Shown piece by piece: positions 34,871-43,902 of a DNA stretch of 64,000 nt (position 1 is the first letter of the stretch; each line of letters starts with the position of its first letter). The position numbers and the translations under genes are program-made. Source of the DNA: Bacillota bacterium (GTDB taxonomy: Bacteria > Bacillota > Clostridia > Christensenellales > SZUA-584); contig JAEWCC010000019.1 in the NCBI GenBank assembly GCA_023390815.1, forward strand, positions 1 through 64,000, given 5' to 3'. The notes below the pieces were generated by a model that saw only the letters and a list, made by a program, of their open reading frames with translations, ran no database searches and had not been told where the DNA came from.

Positions 34871-36125
34871 CTTCCTCGGATTCCAAAGAAAGAACCTCTT
34901 CCGTGCTGATATGGGTATGGTTACGAGGTTCTTTTACTTTTATCGCGACATAGAGGTTGACCAGCGACAAGGCCGCAACGGCATAGAAAATATACTGAGA
35001 GCCGATGGCCCCCCATATCAGACCGCCCAGTACACCCACCATAATGGATACGACGTGATCCATCATCATGGCAAGAGAGAGTGTGGGCGTCACGTCTGCG
35101 GGGCTTATGGCAATCGATTTGAGATAGACCGTTCGGATAATGCCCATCTGAGAGGAGAGCCGGTCAATGATAAACAGCGAGCATGTCAGTATTACGGGTA
35201 TGCCGACTTTCACCAATAGTCCGGTATTGAAAAAATGCGACAGGAGCCCATAGCAAATATAAACAGCAATGAACGAAAAGGCGTCTGCATAGAGCAGCTT
35301 TTTAACACCAAAGCGGTCGATCCATTTCCCGAGCAGCGGCATAAAAAACATGCCCAGCATCGAAGCGATGATGGTAAGCAGTATCATAGTATCCGCCTGC
35401 AACCCCAGCGTCGTAATCAGCACCCACGGCCCGAAAACGAGCATCACCTGCTTTTGTACACCGAAGACAATCGCAATGATGTAGTAAAATTTATATTCTC
35501 TGCGGTATAACAGCCGCACCTTCTCGCGCGGTCTGCGCACTTCGCCGACATTTCGTCGTAAAGAGATGAACAGTACCATGGCGACGAGGTAGAAAAACGC
35601 GGAGACGACAAAAGTCCACTTTGTTTTGCTTGTGAAGCTGAATACATCGAAGTGAAACAGCAGGAAACTCGCTAAGCCCGATACCATAACGAAAGCGAAG
35701 CTGGTGCCTGCAAACTGGCCCATCCGCTTGCCGAGCTTATCGGGCTCGGCAAGCGATATGCCGATGCTGTCGCGAAGCGGCATATAAAGATGGATACCCA
35801 AAGAGTTGACGGACAAAAATACGAGCATGACGGAGAACGTCGGCGATAAGAATCCGAGTACGGTAAGGCCGAGTATAGCAAGACCCTGCGCGACAACCGC
35901 GAGCGTAATATCTCCCAAAAAAGAGACCGCGCTGATCAAAAAGAATACGATGACGCCCGGCAGCTCACGCGGGAATTCGATCAATCCCCGCGTTTCGGTG
36001 CTTACGTGGAAAGCGTCATTAAAGTAATTGTTAATAAAAGGCCCGTCGCTGAATCCTGCTGCGAGATTCACAGCCGCAATCGCCGCAAAGAAAATAACGA
36101 TATTCTTTTTTTGTTTGTCTGTCAT
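34860..36125 (-). CDS. MFS transporter
   Basis: A 421-residue membrane protein with about 12 hydrophobic helices and the usual central cytoplasmic loop near residues 185-215 (RRNVGEVRRPREK). The substrate is not predictable; the family includes sugar-phosphate, drug and metabolite carriers. It lies six bases downstream of thrS on the same strand, so it may be read through from the threonine T-box promoter, although no Shine-Dalgarno site is visible before its ATG. Confidence 0.87.
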   Translation of the reverse strand: MTDKQKKNIVIFFAAIAAVNLAAGFSDGPFINNYFNDAFHVSTETRGLIEFPRELPGVIVFFLISAVSFLGDITLAVVAQGLAILGLTVLGFLSPTFSVMLVFLSVNSLGIHLYMPLRDSIGISLAEPDKLGKRMGQFAGTSFAFVMVSGLASFLLFHFDVFSFTSKTKWTFVVSAFFYLVAMVLFISLRRNVGEVRRPREKVRLLYRREYKFYYIIAIVFGVQKQVMLVFGPWVLITTLGLQADTMILLTIIASMLGMFFMPLLGKWIDRFGVKKLLYADAFSFIAVYICYGLLSHFFNTGLLVKVGIPVILTCSLFIIDRLSSQMGIIRTVYLKSIAISPADVTPTLSLAMMMDHVVSIMVGVLGGLIWGAIGSQYIFYAVAALSLVNLYVAIKVKEPRNHTHISTEEVLSLESEEANS

Positions 36126-36131
36126 ATGCTG

Positions 36132-38063
36132 TTAAAATATCGCCTTTTCTTTAATCTCCTTCAGCAGTGTGTCGAAGAACTTCTGCGCATCCATCTCTCC
36201 GAGATCGCCTTCACCGCGCTTACGTACAGAGAGCGTGCCGTTCTGCGGCTCGTTGTCGCCTGCGACGACCATATAGGGGATACGCTCAGTGCGGCCCTCG
36301 CGAATCTTGTAGCCGATTTTTTCGCTGCGGTCGTCCAATGTGACACGAACGCCCGCGTCCTTAAGCTTCTTTTCCCATTCTTTCAGATACTCGATTGAGC
36401 GGTCGGTGATGGACATCAGACGTACCTGCTCCGGCGCAATCCAGAGGGGCATCGCGCCCGCGTACTTTTCGATCAGCATCGCGAGTGTGCGTTCATAGCA
36501 GCCGATGGACGAGCGGTGGATGATGTACGGGCGTTTCTTCTCACCATCCGAATCGACATAGTACATATCGAAGCGGCTGGGCAGCGCGAAATCGATCTGC
36601 ACGGTGAACAGCGTATCTTCCTTGCCCCAGACATTTTTGAACTGCAGGTCGAGCTTGGGACCGTAGAACGCGGCTTCACCGTCGGCTTCCGTATATTTGA
36701 GGCCAATCTCATTGAGGATTTGCCGCATGAGGTTCTGTGTGGTTTCCCACGCCTCGGGGTCATTGATATACTTCTCAATATTGTTTGGATCCCATTTGGA
36801 GAACCGGTATGTGATCTCGTCCTGTATGCCGATACATCCCATCATGTACTGGATCAAATCGACTACACCCTTGAATTCTTCCGCAACCTGGTCAGGACGG
36901 CAGACGATGTGCGCGTCGGCCAGCGTGAACTGGCGCACACGAATCAGACCGTGCATTTCGCCAGAGGACTCGTTGCGGAACAGCGTTGCATTCTCGCTGT
37001 AGCGAATAGGCAGCTCCCGGTAGCTGTGCATATCCGCGTTATAGATCATGAACTGGAATGGGCAGTCCATCGGCCGCAGCGCCATCACTTCTTCGTCTTT
37101 GCCTTCTTCGCCCATTACAAACATTCCGTCCTTATAGTGGTCCCAGTGGCCGGATATCTTGTAAAGGTCACTCTTGGCCATCAGCGGCGTACGCACCAGC
37201 GTATAACCCCGTTTCTCTTCCTCGTCTTCAACAAAACGCGACAGCACCTGCATCACTTTGGCGCCTTTGTTCATAATCAGCGGCAGGCCCTGACCAACCG
37301 CGTCGTTGGTCGTGAAGTATTTAAGTTCGCGGCCCAGCTTATTATGGTCGCGCTCGCGCGCTTCCTTGAGCATCTGCAGGTATGCCGCAAGCTCTTCCTG
37401 CTTCTCGTAAGCAGTGCCGTATACGCGCGTGAGCATCTTGTTCTTTTCGCTGCCGCGCCAGTAAGCGCCCGCAATAGACAGCAGTTTATAGCTTTTTACC
37501 TTGCCGGTGGAAGGCACGTGTGGGCCTGCGCAAAGGTCGGTAAACTCGCCCTGCTTGTAAAAGCTTAGGCTCGCGTCCGCAGGCAAGTCATTGATGAGCT
37601 CGACCTTGTAAGGCTCATCCTTCATGAGTGCCAGCGCCTCTGCCCGCGGCAGCTCAAAACGCTCCAGCGGATAATCCGCCTCGACAATCCGCTTCATCTC
37701 GGCTTCGATCTTCTCGAGGTCTTCAGCCGCGAAAGGCTTTTCGAGATCAAAGTCGTAATAGAAGCCCGTATCGATCGCGGGGCCGATTGCGAGCTTTGCG
37801 GTGGGGTAGAGGCGCTTTACCGCCTGCGCCATCACATGCGAGGCCGTATGCCAGAGCGCTTTTTTGCCGGCTTCGTCTTCAAATGTCAGGATCTCCACGC
37901 AGCTGCCTTCGCTGACCGACGCATTCAGGTCGCGAACCTCGCCGTCAATCTTTGCCGCAAGCGCCTTTTTACCGAGCTTGTGCGATATTGCGTTGGCCAC
38001 GTCCAGCGCGCTCTTCACATTTTCAAATTCTTTTACAGTTCCGTCCGTTAGTGTAATTTTCAT
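36132..38063 (-). CDS. thrS: threonyl-tRNA synthetase
   Basis: A 643-residue class II synthetase: TGS domain (residues 1-60), editing-type second domain with HTASHVMAQAVKRLYP (HxxxH) near residue 70, catalytic core with RPMDCPFQFMIY (zinc Cys), SGEMHGLIRVRQF (motif 2) and the C-terminal anticodon-binding domain (APEQVRLMSI, VRVTLDDRSEKIGYKIRE). Start at 38063 is set by GGAGGAATT; longer frames upstream run into the T-box leader. Its expression is controlled by the T-box directly upstream. Confidence 0.97.
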   Translation of the reverse strand: MKITLTDGTVKEFENVKSALDVANAISHKLGKKALAAKIDGEVRDLNASVSEGSCVEILTFEDEAGKKALWHTASHVMAQAVKRLYPTAKLAIGPAIDTGFYYDFDLEKPFAAEDLEKIEAEMKRIVEADYPLERFELPRAEALALMKDEPYKVELINDLPADASLSFYKQGEFTDLCAGPHVPSTGKVKSYKLLSIAGAYWRGSEKNKMLTRVYGTAYEKQEELAAYLQMLKEARERDHNKLGRELKYFTTNDAVGQGLPLIMNKGAKVMQVLSRFVEDEEEKRGYTLVRTPLMAKSDLYKISGHWDHYKDGMFVMGEEGKDEEVMALRPMDCPFQFMIYNADMHSYRELPIRYSENATLFRNESSGEMHGLIRVRQFTLADAHIVCRPDQVAEEFKGVVDLIQYMMGCIGIQDEITYRFSKWDPNNIEKYINDPEAWETTQNLMRQILNEIGLKYTEADGEAAFYGPKLDLQFKNVWGKEDTLFTVQIDFALPSRFDMYYVDSDGEKKRPYIIHRSSIGCYERTLAMLIEKYAGAMPLWIAPEQVRLMSITDRSIEYLKEWEKKLKDAGVRVTLDDRSEKIGYKIREGRTERIPYMVVAGDNEPQNGTLSVRKRGEGDLGEMDAQKFFDTLLKEIKEKAIF

Positions 38064-38297
38064 AATTCCTCCAAATAAAAATCCCATGTACATTGGTACA
38101 TGGGACGATTGTTCAACCGCGGTTCCACCCATCTTTCATCGAACAGATGACAGCTTTAAAAGCCGATAAGGGGGCCATCCCTGCTGCTAACATCAGGTGG
38201 TTTCGCTTTCGGTGCGCCCTCCGCGCTTTCAGCCTGTGGCACGGATGTCTCTTTATGCGCATGATCGGCAGCTAATTGTCCCGAACGCAGCTATTGT
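38064..38297 (-). promoter_or_regulatory. T-box leader of thrS, threonine type
   Basis: Read on the minus strand, the T-box sequence GGGTGGAACCGCGG lies at 38117-38130, followed by a terminator made of ATCCCATGTACA and its partner (38080-38105) and a run of five T (38076-38080). The specifier is probably ACC (Thr) within GAAACCACCTG (about 38194-38204). The downstream gene charges tRNA-Thr, which fits. Apparent frames across this stretch are not coding. Confidence 0.92.
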
Positions 38298-38302
38298 CGT
38301 AC

Positions 38303-38331
38303 ATTATATGCCTGCGAACATGTTCTGTCAA
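38303..38331 (-). promoter_or_regulatory. promoter of thrS
   Basis: On the minus strand TTGACA (38326-38331) and TATAAT (38303-38308) are 17 bases apart, fully consensus. The -35 begins one base after the stop codon of the upstream DUF308 gene. Confidence 0.9.
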
Positions 38332-38907
38332 CTAATAAAGGTTGGATCTGCCGCCCGAGGTCCGGTCATCGTAACGGGTCTTGCTGAGGATGCCCTGTCC
38401 GATACGTACGATGCCGATCAGTATTCCGGCAAGGCCCAGCAGGAAGATATAGTTGATGCTCAGCACCTGGGGAATGACCAACAGCGCGACGCCAATGGCC
38501 AGGAGCAGTGCACTGATGCGGCGCGTCTGCATGTTCCTGTCATTGCCATGACCGCTTTGCACCAATCCAAAAAGCCCGAATACGATAAACCAGCATGCCA
38601 GTATGATGCCAAGCAGCGTCTGTGAATCCCGGATGATGAGCATTAAGAGCAACAGAATGATATCCAGTATGCCGTGGATCAGATGCGCGACAAACAGCCG
38701 GTTATCGTTTTTAAACTTAAACGCCTTATACAGGTTGTATATGCCGTAAAGCATCACAATAAGGCCAACGACAAACATCAGCGTTTTCAGCGCGACATTG
38801 TCTTCCGGGTTCGTGTTGTTGGTCGCCAAAAGGAATATGCCCGCTGCAACGATCAGCGCCCCCGTAACGATGACCAGCCACCACGGCATTTTTCCGCTTG
38901 ATTTCAT
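38332..38907 (-). CDS. DUF308/HdeD-like membrane protein
   Basis: A 191-residue protein with six hydrophobic helices in three hairpins (about 9-28, 42-62, 71-93, 98-116, 133-150, 154-172) and charged loops, the pattern of the DUF308/HdeD family. The polar C-terminal tail ends DRTSGGRSNLY. Function unknown; HdeD members are linked to acid or envelope stress in other bacteria. Single gene, immediately upstream of the thrS promoter. Confidence 0.8.
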   Translation of the reverse strand: MKSSGKMPWWLVIVTGALIVAAGIFLLATNNTNPEDNVALKTLMFVVGLIVMLYGIYNLYKAFKFKNDNRLFVAHLIHGILDIILLLLMLIIRDSQTLLGIILACWFIVFGLFGLVQSGHGNDRNMQTRRISALLLAIGVALLVIPQVLSINYIFLLGLAGILIGIVRIGQGILSKTRYDDRTSGGRSNLY

Positions 38908-39000
38908 GTGCCGCAGTTATCTCCTCTCTTCTTTGTATATAAATAATATCATCAAAACAATTCATTACACAACAGAAATATCGTGATTTCCTGCGTTTTT

Positions 39001-39828
39001 TTAGAAGCCTTCGCCGAGCACTTCTTTCACGTCGCCCACAATCACAAACGCATGGGGATCGATGCTTTTTACCAGGCTTTTCAGCTGCGGTCCCTCGGTA
39101 CGCCACTGGATCACACACATCAGCACGGTCTTGTCCCGCCCGGTATAAACGCCTTTGGCCGCAAGCGCAGTGACACCGCGGTCCATTTTTTGTATGATCT
39201 GACTGGCAATCTCGTCATTCTTATCCGAAATAATATAAAAGGCCTTGGCGGCGTTGAGACCGACCGATATGAATTCCATCAGCTTGGTTGAAATGTACAG
39301 CGAAGCAATGGCATACAGCGCCAGTGCAGGGTCATCGAACAGCAGCGCAGACGAACCGATGACGATAAAATCAATAATGAATACGAATGTGCTGATGCTG
39401 AATGTTTTAAAATGCGAATGAAGGATCACGCCCGCCATATCGGACCCGCCCGTACTGCCGCCTGCTTTGATTACGATGCCCAGCCCGATGCCCATCAGCA
39501 CGCCGCCGTAGACGCATCCCAGAATAATGTCCTTCGTCGGAGAAATGACCGGGATGATCTCAGCGAGTACCGAATACAATGCGAGCGAGTACGCCGTCCG
39601 TATTGCGAAACTCCGGCCCATTTTCTTGTAGCCAAAAATGAAAAGTGGGATATTGAGCACGGCGATCGTAAGGCCGAGATTGAAGTTGAACATATGATAC
39701 AGGATGGTTGCGATACCGCTGACACCGCCCGCAGCGATTTTATGAGGAACCAGGAAAAGATTCAGTCCGGCTACGGCGATTGCGACGCCAATCGTCATAT
39801 ACGCATATTCTTTGATCTTCGACTTCAT
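39001..39828 (-). CDS. YitT-family membrane protein (DUF2179)
   Basis: A 275-residue protein: five to six transmembrane helices in the first 190 residues (GLNLFLVPHKIAAGGVSG, KAGGSTGGSDMAGVI are family hallmarks) and a C-terminal cytoplasmic DUF2179 domain (about 200-275; ISDKNDEIASQI, RGVTALAAKGVYTG). The family is widespread in Firmicutes with no settled function. GGAGGC upstream of 39828 sets the start. Confidence 0.88.
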   Translation of the reverse strand: MKSKIKEYAYMTIGVAIAVAGLNLFLVPHKIAAGGVSGIATILYHMFNFNLGLTIAVLNIPLFIFGYKKMGRSFAIRTAYSLALYSVLAEIIPVISPTKDIILGCVYGGVLMGIGLGIVIKAGGSTGGSDMAGVILHSHFKTFSISTFVFIIDFIVIGSSALLFDDPALALYAIASLYISTKLMEFISVGLNAAKAFYIISDKNDEIASQIIQKMDRGVTALAAKGVYTGRDKTVLMCVIQWRTEGPQLKSLVKSIDPHAFVIVGDVKEVLGEGF

Positions 39829-39854
39829 ACAGCCTCCAGCAGTGAAAGTATACG

Positions 39855-39882
39855 GAAAAGCGGAAGAGAACCTCTTCCGCTC
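39855..39882 (-). terminator. intrinsic terminator after the mazF-like gene
   Basis: On the minus strand AGCGGAAGAG and CTCTTCCGCT (39859-39868 and 39872-39881) form a perfect 10-bp stem with a three-base loop, followed by TTTT. Confidence 0.8.
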
Positions 39883-39895
39883 TATTGTAGCCGTT

Positions 39896-40240
39896 TTATT
39901 TACTTTTATCAAACCCCATGCTGATAGAAATCGCTTCGTCAATGCGCAGCATGTCTTTATCGCTTAGCCTTCCAAGCTTTTTGATCAGCCTTGTTTTATC
40001 AATTGTCCGAATCTGTTCCAAAAGCACAACGCTTTTTTCCGACAACACGTCTTCATCAATGATGATATGCGTGGGTAAACGCGCTTTTCCAAGATTGGAC
40101 GTAATGGCTGCAACGATCACTGTCGGACTGAACCGGTTACCCGTATCGTTCTGAATCACCAGTACAGGCCGAATGCCGCCTTGCTCCGATCCGGTAACGG
40201 GGTTTAAATCCGCGTAGTAAATATCTCCTCTCTCAATCAT
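39896..40240 (-). CDS. MazF/EndoA-type mRNA interferase
   Basis: A 114-residue PemK/MazF fold toxin closely resembling Firmicute EndoA: RGDIYYADLNPVTGSEQGGIRPVLVIQNDTGN, then TIIVAAITS-like strand, and LLEQIRTIDKTRL. These endoribonucleases cut mRNA at short sequences. The ATG at 40240 has GGGGTGA upstream. No MazE/RHH antitoxin frame is present in the 64 bases before it or in adjacent genes, so it looks like an orphan in this window. Confidence 0.92.
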   Translation of the reverse strand: MIERGDIYYADLNPVTGSEQGGIRPVLVIQNDTGNRFSPTVIVAAITSNLGKARLPTHIIIDEDVLSEKSVVLLEQIRTIDKTRLIKKLGRLSDKDMLRIDEAISISMGFDKSK

Positions 40241-40304
40241 ACTTCACCCCGCATATGCTGTTTTAGGTCTCCAATACCATCATATGACGGGGCAGCATAA
40301 GGTG

Positions 40305-41096
40305 TTAGCCGGATTGAAGAAGCTTATGCGCGTTTCTGAACAGAATCTTATCGATGTCAGATGGGGAAAGCGACAGCGTGCGAATAGTTTCAATCTCTTC
40401 ACCCGCGCTTTTCCACGGATAGTCCGTACCGAACAATATATTCTCCGCGCCGTGTTTTTTAATCATGCGCTCCATGCCTTCTTTTTGCAGCAGATAGAAG
40501 GAGTAAGAGGTATCAAGATATACGTCCTGACCAACGAGCAATTCCTCCACGTCGCGCCAGAGCGCGTGAGCGCCCATATGCGCCGCAACGAGCCGGATGC
40601 CCGACATCGCATCCAGCACATGCCGAATCATCAGCGGCGTACAATAGACAGGGGATGGGTAGCCGATATCGATGCCGGAATGCAATACGACGATGAGCCC
40701 CGCGTCGCGCAGCTGCTCATATAAGGGCATCATGCGCGGCTCGTCCACGTAAAATCGCTGGTAGTCCGGGTGAAACTTCACGCCTTTAAACCCTTCAGTC
40801 TTTAAAAACCGGATGGTGCCGTCAAAATCCGGATCGTCGGGGTGTACCGCACCAAAGAAAACAAGGCTTTCATCGCGCTGCTCGATTGCCCAGCGGTTGA
40901 TTGTTTTGAGCTGCGAGGGCTTTGTCGCCACGGGCAGCACCACGCTTTGGTCCACACCGCACAACCGCATATGATCTCTCAGACCGGAGACGGTGCCGCC
41001 CCCGACAGATTGAATACCCGCCTGCTTTTCCAGTGTGGTAACGGCATTCACCGCGATATTATCCGCAAAGCAATGTGTATGAAAATCGATCACCAT
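40305..41096 (-). CDS. amidohydrolase-family protein, copy 1
   Basis: A 263-residue TIM-barrel metal-dependent hydrolase (amidohydrolase_2 type). HTH near the N-terminus (DFHTHCF), KFHPDYQ, HSGIDIGYP, AAHMGAH and FGTDYPW supply the metal-binding residues. It is the downstream member of a tandem pair with the gene at 41098-41901, to which it is clearly homologous along its whole length; one base separates the genes, so they are translationally coupled. Substrate unknown. Confidence 0.85.
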   Translation of the reverse strand: MVIDFHTHCFADNIAVNAVTTLEKQAGIQSVGGGTVSGLRDHMRLCGVDQSVVLPVATKPSQLKTINRWAIEQRDESLVFFGAVHPDDPDFDGTIRFLKTEGFKGVKFHPDYQRFYVDEPRMMPLYEQLRDAGLIVVLHSGIDIGYPSPVYCTPLMIRHVLDAMSGIRLVAAHMGAHALWRDVEELLVGQDVYLDTSYSFYLLQKEGMERMIKKHGAENILFGTDYPWKSAGEEIETIRTLSLSPSDIDKILFRNAHKLLQSG

Positions 41097-41097
41097 G

Positions 41098-41901
41098 TCA
41101 TTTCACCGATACGCGGCTGCCCAGCAGGCGCAGCGCGTTTTTATAGAGTATTTTATCAATGTCTTCCGCGGGCAAAGCGAGCTCGCGGATACGCCGAATC
41201 TCCAGATCCACATCACGCCAGGGGGAATCGGTGCCAAACAACACGTTTTCCGCGCCGTGTTTTTTGATCATACGCTCCATATCCTGCGGGCTAAGCGCGT
41301 ATTGCGAATAGGATGTATCGATCAATAGCGGCCTGCCGAGCAACAGTTCCTCCGCATCTCGCCAAAGCACATGGCTCCCCATGTGCGCAGCGATCAATAT
41401 AAGCCCGGGAACGTTGTCGATGATCTTACTGATCATCAGCGGCGTGCAATGAACGGGGTAAGGATATACGTTATCCATGCCTGCGTGCAGCGCCAATATC
41501 AGGCCGCTGTCGCGGATCGCTTCGTACAGCGGGAACATGCGCGGTTCGTCGGCATAGCAGCCCTGATAATCGGGGTGCAGCTTGACACCGGCAAACCCGT
41601 TTTGTTTGACCCATAACAGATGCTCGTAAAAGTCGGGATCTTCCGGGTGAAATGCGCCGAAGAATATCAGCGCTCCATCTGTTTCCTCCAGTGCCCAGCG
41701 GTTGATGGTGGCGACTTGCGACGGTTTGGTCGCAACGGGCAGCACCACGCTCGCATCGATACCGTGCTTTTGCATGGCTGCTTTCAGTTGGGACGGCGTG
41801 CCGCCGCCATTGGTCTTGATTCCGCTCCTTGTCTCCAGCAGCCCGATCGCGGCTGCCACGACCTGCTCGGAAAAACAATGCGCGTGAAAATCGATAATCA
41901 T
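41098..41901 (-). CDS. amidohydrolase-family protein, copy 2
   Basis: A 267-residue paralogue of the following gene, with the same motifs (DFHAHCFSEQ, KLHPDYQG, HAGMDNVYP, AAHMGSH, FGTDSPW). Both copies keep all the metal ligands, so both should be active. The pair points to a local duplication and possible specialisation. Decarboxylases and hydrolases of small aromatic or pyrone acids belong to this family, but none can be chosen here. Confidence 0.85.
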   Translation of the reverse strand: MIIDFHAHCFSEQVVAAAIGLLETRSGIKTNGGGTPSQLKAAMQKHGIDASVVLPVATKPSQVATINRWALEETDGALIFFGAFHPEDPDFYEHLLWVKQNGFAGVKLHPDYQGCYADEPRMFPLYEAIRDSGLILALHAGMDNVYPYPVHCTPLMISKIIDNVPGLILIAAHMGSHVLWRDAEELLLGRPLLIDTSYSQYALSPQDMERMIKKHGAENVLFGTDSPWRDVDLEIRRIRELALPAEDIDKILYKNALRLLGSRVSVK

Positions 41902-41993
41902 AAAACTCCAGCCTGTCTGCTCTTTTAAGCGGTTATCATTTTACAACACTATAACGATGATATCAACCTGAGACGGTAATACATTTATATAAA

Positions 41994-42024
41994 GGAACAG
42001 CCGTCCTCATTGGACGGCTGTTCC
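41994..42024 (-). terminator. intrinsic terminator after the YtxC-like gene
   Basis: GGAACAGCCGTCC (41994-42006) pairs perfectly with GGACGGCTGTTCC (42012-42024). A T-rich tail follows on the minus strand only, so it serves the minus-strand gene. Confidence 0.8.
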
Positions 42025-42087
42025 CGCGCAGTGACCGGTATTGGCCTGGCCGATGCCGGATTGCCTGATACAATCCGATTTATACTC

Positions 42088-42915
42088 CTAAATCATATCC
42101 TCAGAAAATTCCACCCGCTTACCAAAAACATCCTTGATCGTTTCGATGATGCGCGCATCCCAGAAACGATCCTTATTATGCACCACAATGGTGAGTGGTG
42201 CGATGTTGACGAGCGCGCTTAGCAGCGCGTCGTCCTTGTCGATCCGTTTGCCTAAAAAAGTGCACTTAAGCAGACAAAGACGTTCGTCGAGCAGCAGGTA
42301 TTCACCATGTCCGTCCACGCATACATGCACCTTGCGTACGCGCGGTATTCGGATGTTGACGAAAAGCCGCAGAATCTCAACGAATTCGGCATATTCCTTC
42401 TTTCTGATATAGCTTTCCACTCCGGTAGAGAGGGCTCTGTCCCATTCCTCGAGATAATCTTTCATGCGAAACCGCATAAAGCCTTCGAGCATCAGCGTAT
42501 CGGGCGCAGTTTCGTTTAACAGTGCGCTGAGCCGTTGTGTGACGTTCTGTTTGCACTCAGAAACGTCACCATGCTGCTCATCGTTACCATACCACAAGTT
42601 TTTAAGCACGCAGACCAGAATTTCACACTGGTCTTTTTCGGGCAGAAAATCATAATCCTGCTTGAGCTGGCGTACCAAATGGCGTACCTGCAAGTTTTCA
42701 ACAATGATATCCGCGAGTAATGCGCAAAGAACGGCATGCTCATTCTCACATTTCTTGCCGCAATCGGAGACCGTTACCTCAGCCATTCGGTCATCCGATT
42801 CGTCAACAGGCGAAATACTGACGATGCAGCCTTTCTTTTGCGCGTCGTATGCACGGTTTATAATCAAAGGCCCTAATACCAGCCCTTTGTCTTCAACGCC
42901 GACGATCACGTTCAA
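42088..42915 (-). CDS. probable sporulation protein, YtxC-like
   Basis: A 275-residue cytoplasmic protein with a helical middle part and a C-terminal segment (DERLCLLKCTFLGKRIDKDDALLSALVNIAPLTIVVHN) that resembles the conserved end of YtxC, a Firmicute sporulation protein of unknown function. Length agrees with YtxC. There is no signal peptide or membrane helix. The assignment rests on that C-terminal similarity judged by eye and on several spore genes nearby, and is not certain. Confidence 0.62.
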   Translation of the reverse strand: MNVIVGVEDKGLVLGPLIINRAYDAQKKGCIVSISPVDESDDRMAEVTVSDCGKKCENEHAVLCALLADIIVENLQVRHLVRQLKQDYDFLPEKDQCEILVCVLKNLWYGNDEQHGDVSECKQNVTQRLSALLNETAPDTLMLEGFMRFRMKDYLEEWDRALSTGVESYIRKKEYAEFVEILRLFVNIRIPRVRKVHVCVDGHGEYLLLDERLCLLKCTFLGKRIDKDDALLSALVNIAPLTIVVHNKDRFWDARIIETIKDVFGKRVEFSEDMI

Positions 42916-43190
42916 ATCTCATCACAACCTTTTTCGCTCCGTTCAATACAATTTATGCCGAGTCAAAATAAACGTTTCTAACAATAATGTTTGCAGCAAA
43001 ATTAAATACTCTCGTTGAAATTTTTGTTATTTGTGTGTTAGTATGTTTGAAAGAAAAATCAAGCGTCTTTTGCGGGAAAAACAATGTCGGTGCTGATAGA
43101 AGAGCGCAAAGCGCCGACTGGTTTGCTTTGTACATCGCCTGACTTGCGGCCCGCATGCCGAGATATCAAACGATAAAGGACTTAAAGCGT

Positions 43191-43787
43191 ATGGAAGAAA
43201 AATTATTGGAAACGTTAAACGGATACCGTGATGCCGCGCGGGAACTCAGCCGGACCGAGGTTTTGGAAAACTTCGACGACGAGATACCCGAAGAAGTGCA
43301 ATCAGCGCTGATACGCATGGCCGCTGCGATGTCGCTGGATGAACAGTTTGAAAAATGCGAGGCGTTCTTAAGTGAAGAATCGCCCGAAGACATCACCGAG
43401 GCGTATTTTGAAGCGCAGGAGGAGATTGGACGCGTATTGGACGACGCCTATTCTTCGGTGGATGCCTACGCGGCGTCTTCACCCGATGTGGAGAGGCGGA
43501 TTGAAGCGCTTTCCGTCAACACCGAATCGCAGGGCCTTTCAGACGATCTGCTCAAGCTCTACAAGTGCGAAGGCATTATCCGCATGGCATACCGCAGCAC
43601 GCAGAAATATTCGCTGTACGGCGCGCCCGACCAGATCATCCGTATGGAAATGGGTGAAGAGGAGACTGTGACCGATCAGGAAAAGTATCTCATGGACAAG
43701 ATGGGCGTGGATATCTGCGCGTTGCTTGAGGTGCGCGCAAAACTGATCAGTGACGTACAGCGAAAGATTGGGAAGACTCAGCCTTAA
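43191..43787 (+). CDS. acidic alpha-helical hypothetical protein
   Basis: A 198-residue, Glu/Asp-rich, mostly helical cytoplasmic protein without recognised family. Start chosen at ATG 43191 (AAAGGA upstream at long spacing); ATG 43155 adds 12 residues and has no site. A possible promoter is TTGAAA 43015-43020 with TAGTAT 43039-43044. It is followed by tex, which has its own promoter. Function unknown. Confidence 0.7.
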   Translation: MEEKLLETLNGYRDAARELSRTEVLENFDDEIPEEVQSALIRMAAAMSLDEQFEKCEAFLSEESPEDITEAYFEAQEEIGRVLDDAYSSVDAYAASSPDVERRIEALSVNTESQGLSDDLLKLYKCEGIIRMAYRSTQKYSLYGAPDQIIRMEMGEEETVTDQEKYLMDKMGVDICALLEVRAKLISDVQRKIGKTQP

Positions 43788-43837
43788 ACCTGCACCGTGC
43801 AATCAAGAATCGTGTTCGCCTGCAGGCTGACAGGCGC

Positions 43838-43866
43838 TTGATTGGCCCATTGCCGGATGCTATAAT
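43838..43866 (+). promoter_or_regulatory. promoter of tex
   Basis: TTGATT (43838-43843) and TATAAT (43861-43866), 17-base spacer, with the extended -10 TGC just before. Confidence 0.75.
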
Positions 43867-43902
43867 GCAGCAGGAACCCGAAGTAACATCGCAGGAGCAA
43901 AT

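Noticed and set aside
38064..38132. N-terminal extension of ThrS into the leader
   Set aside because: The extra residues would be translated from T-box sequence; ATG 38063 has GGAGGAATT directly upstream.
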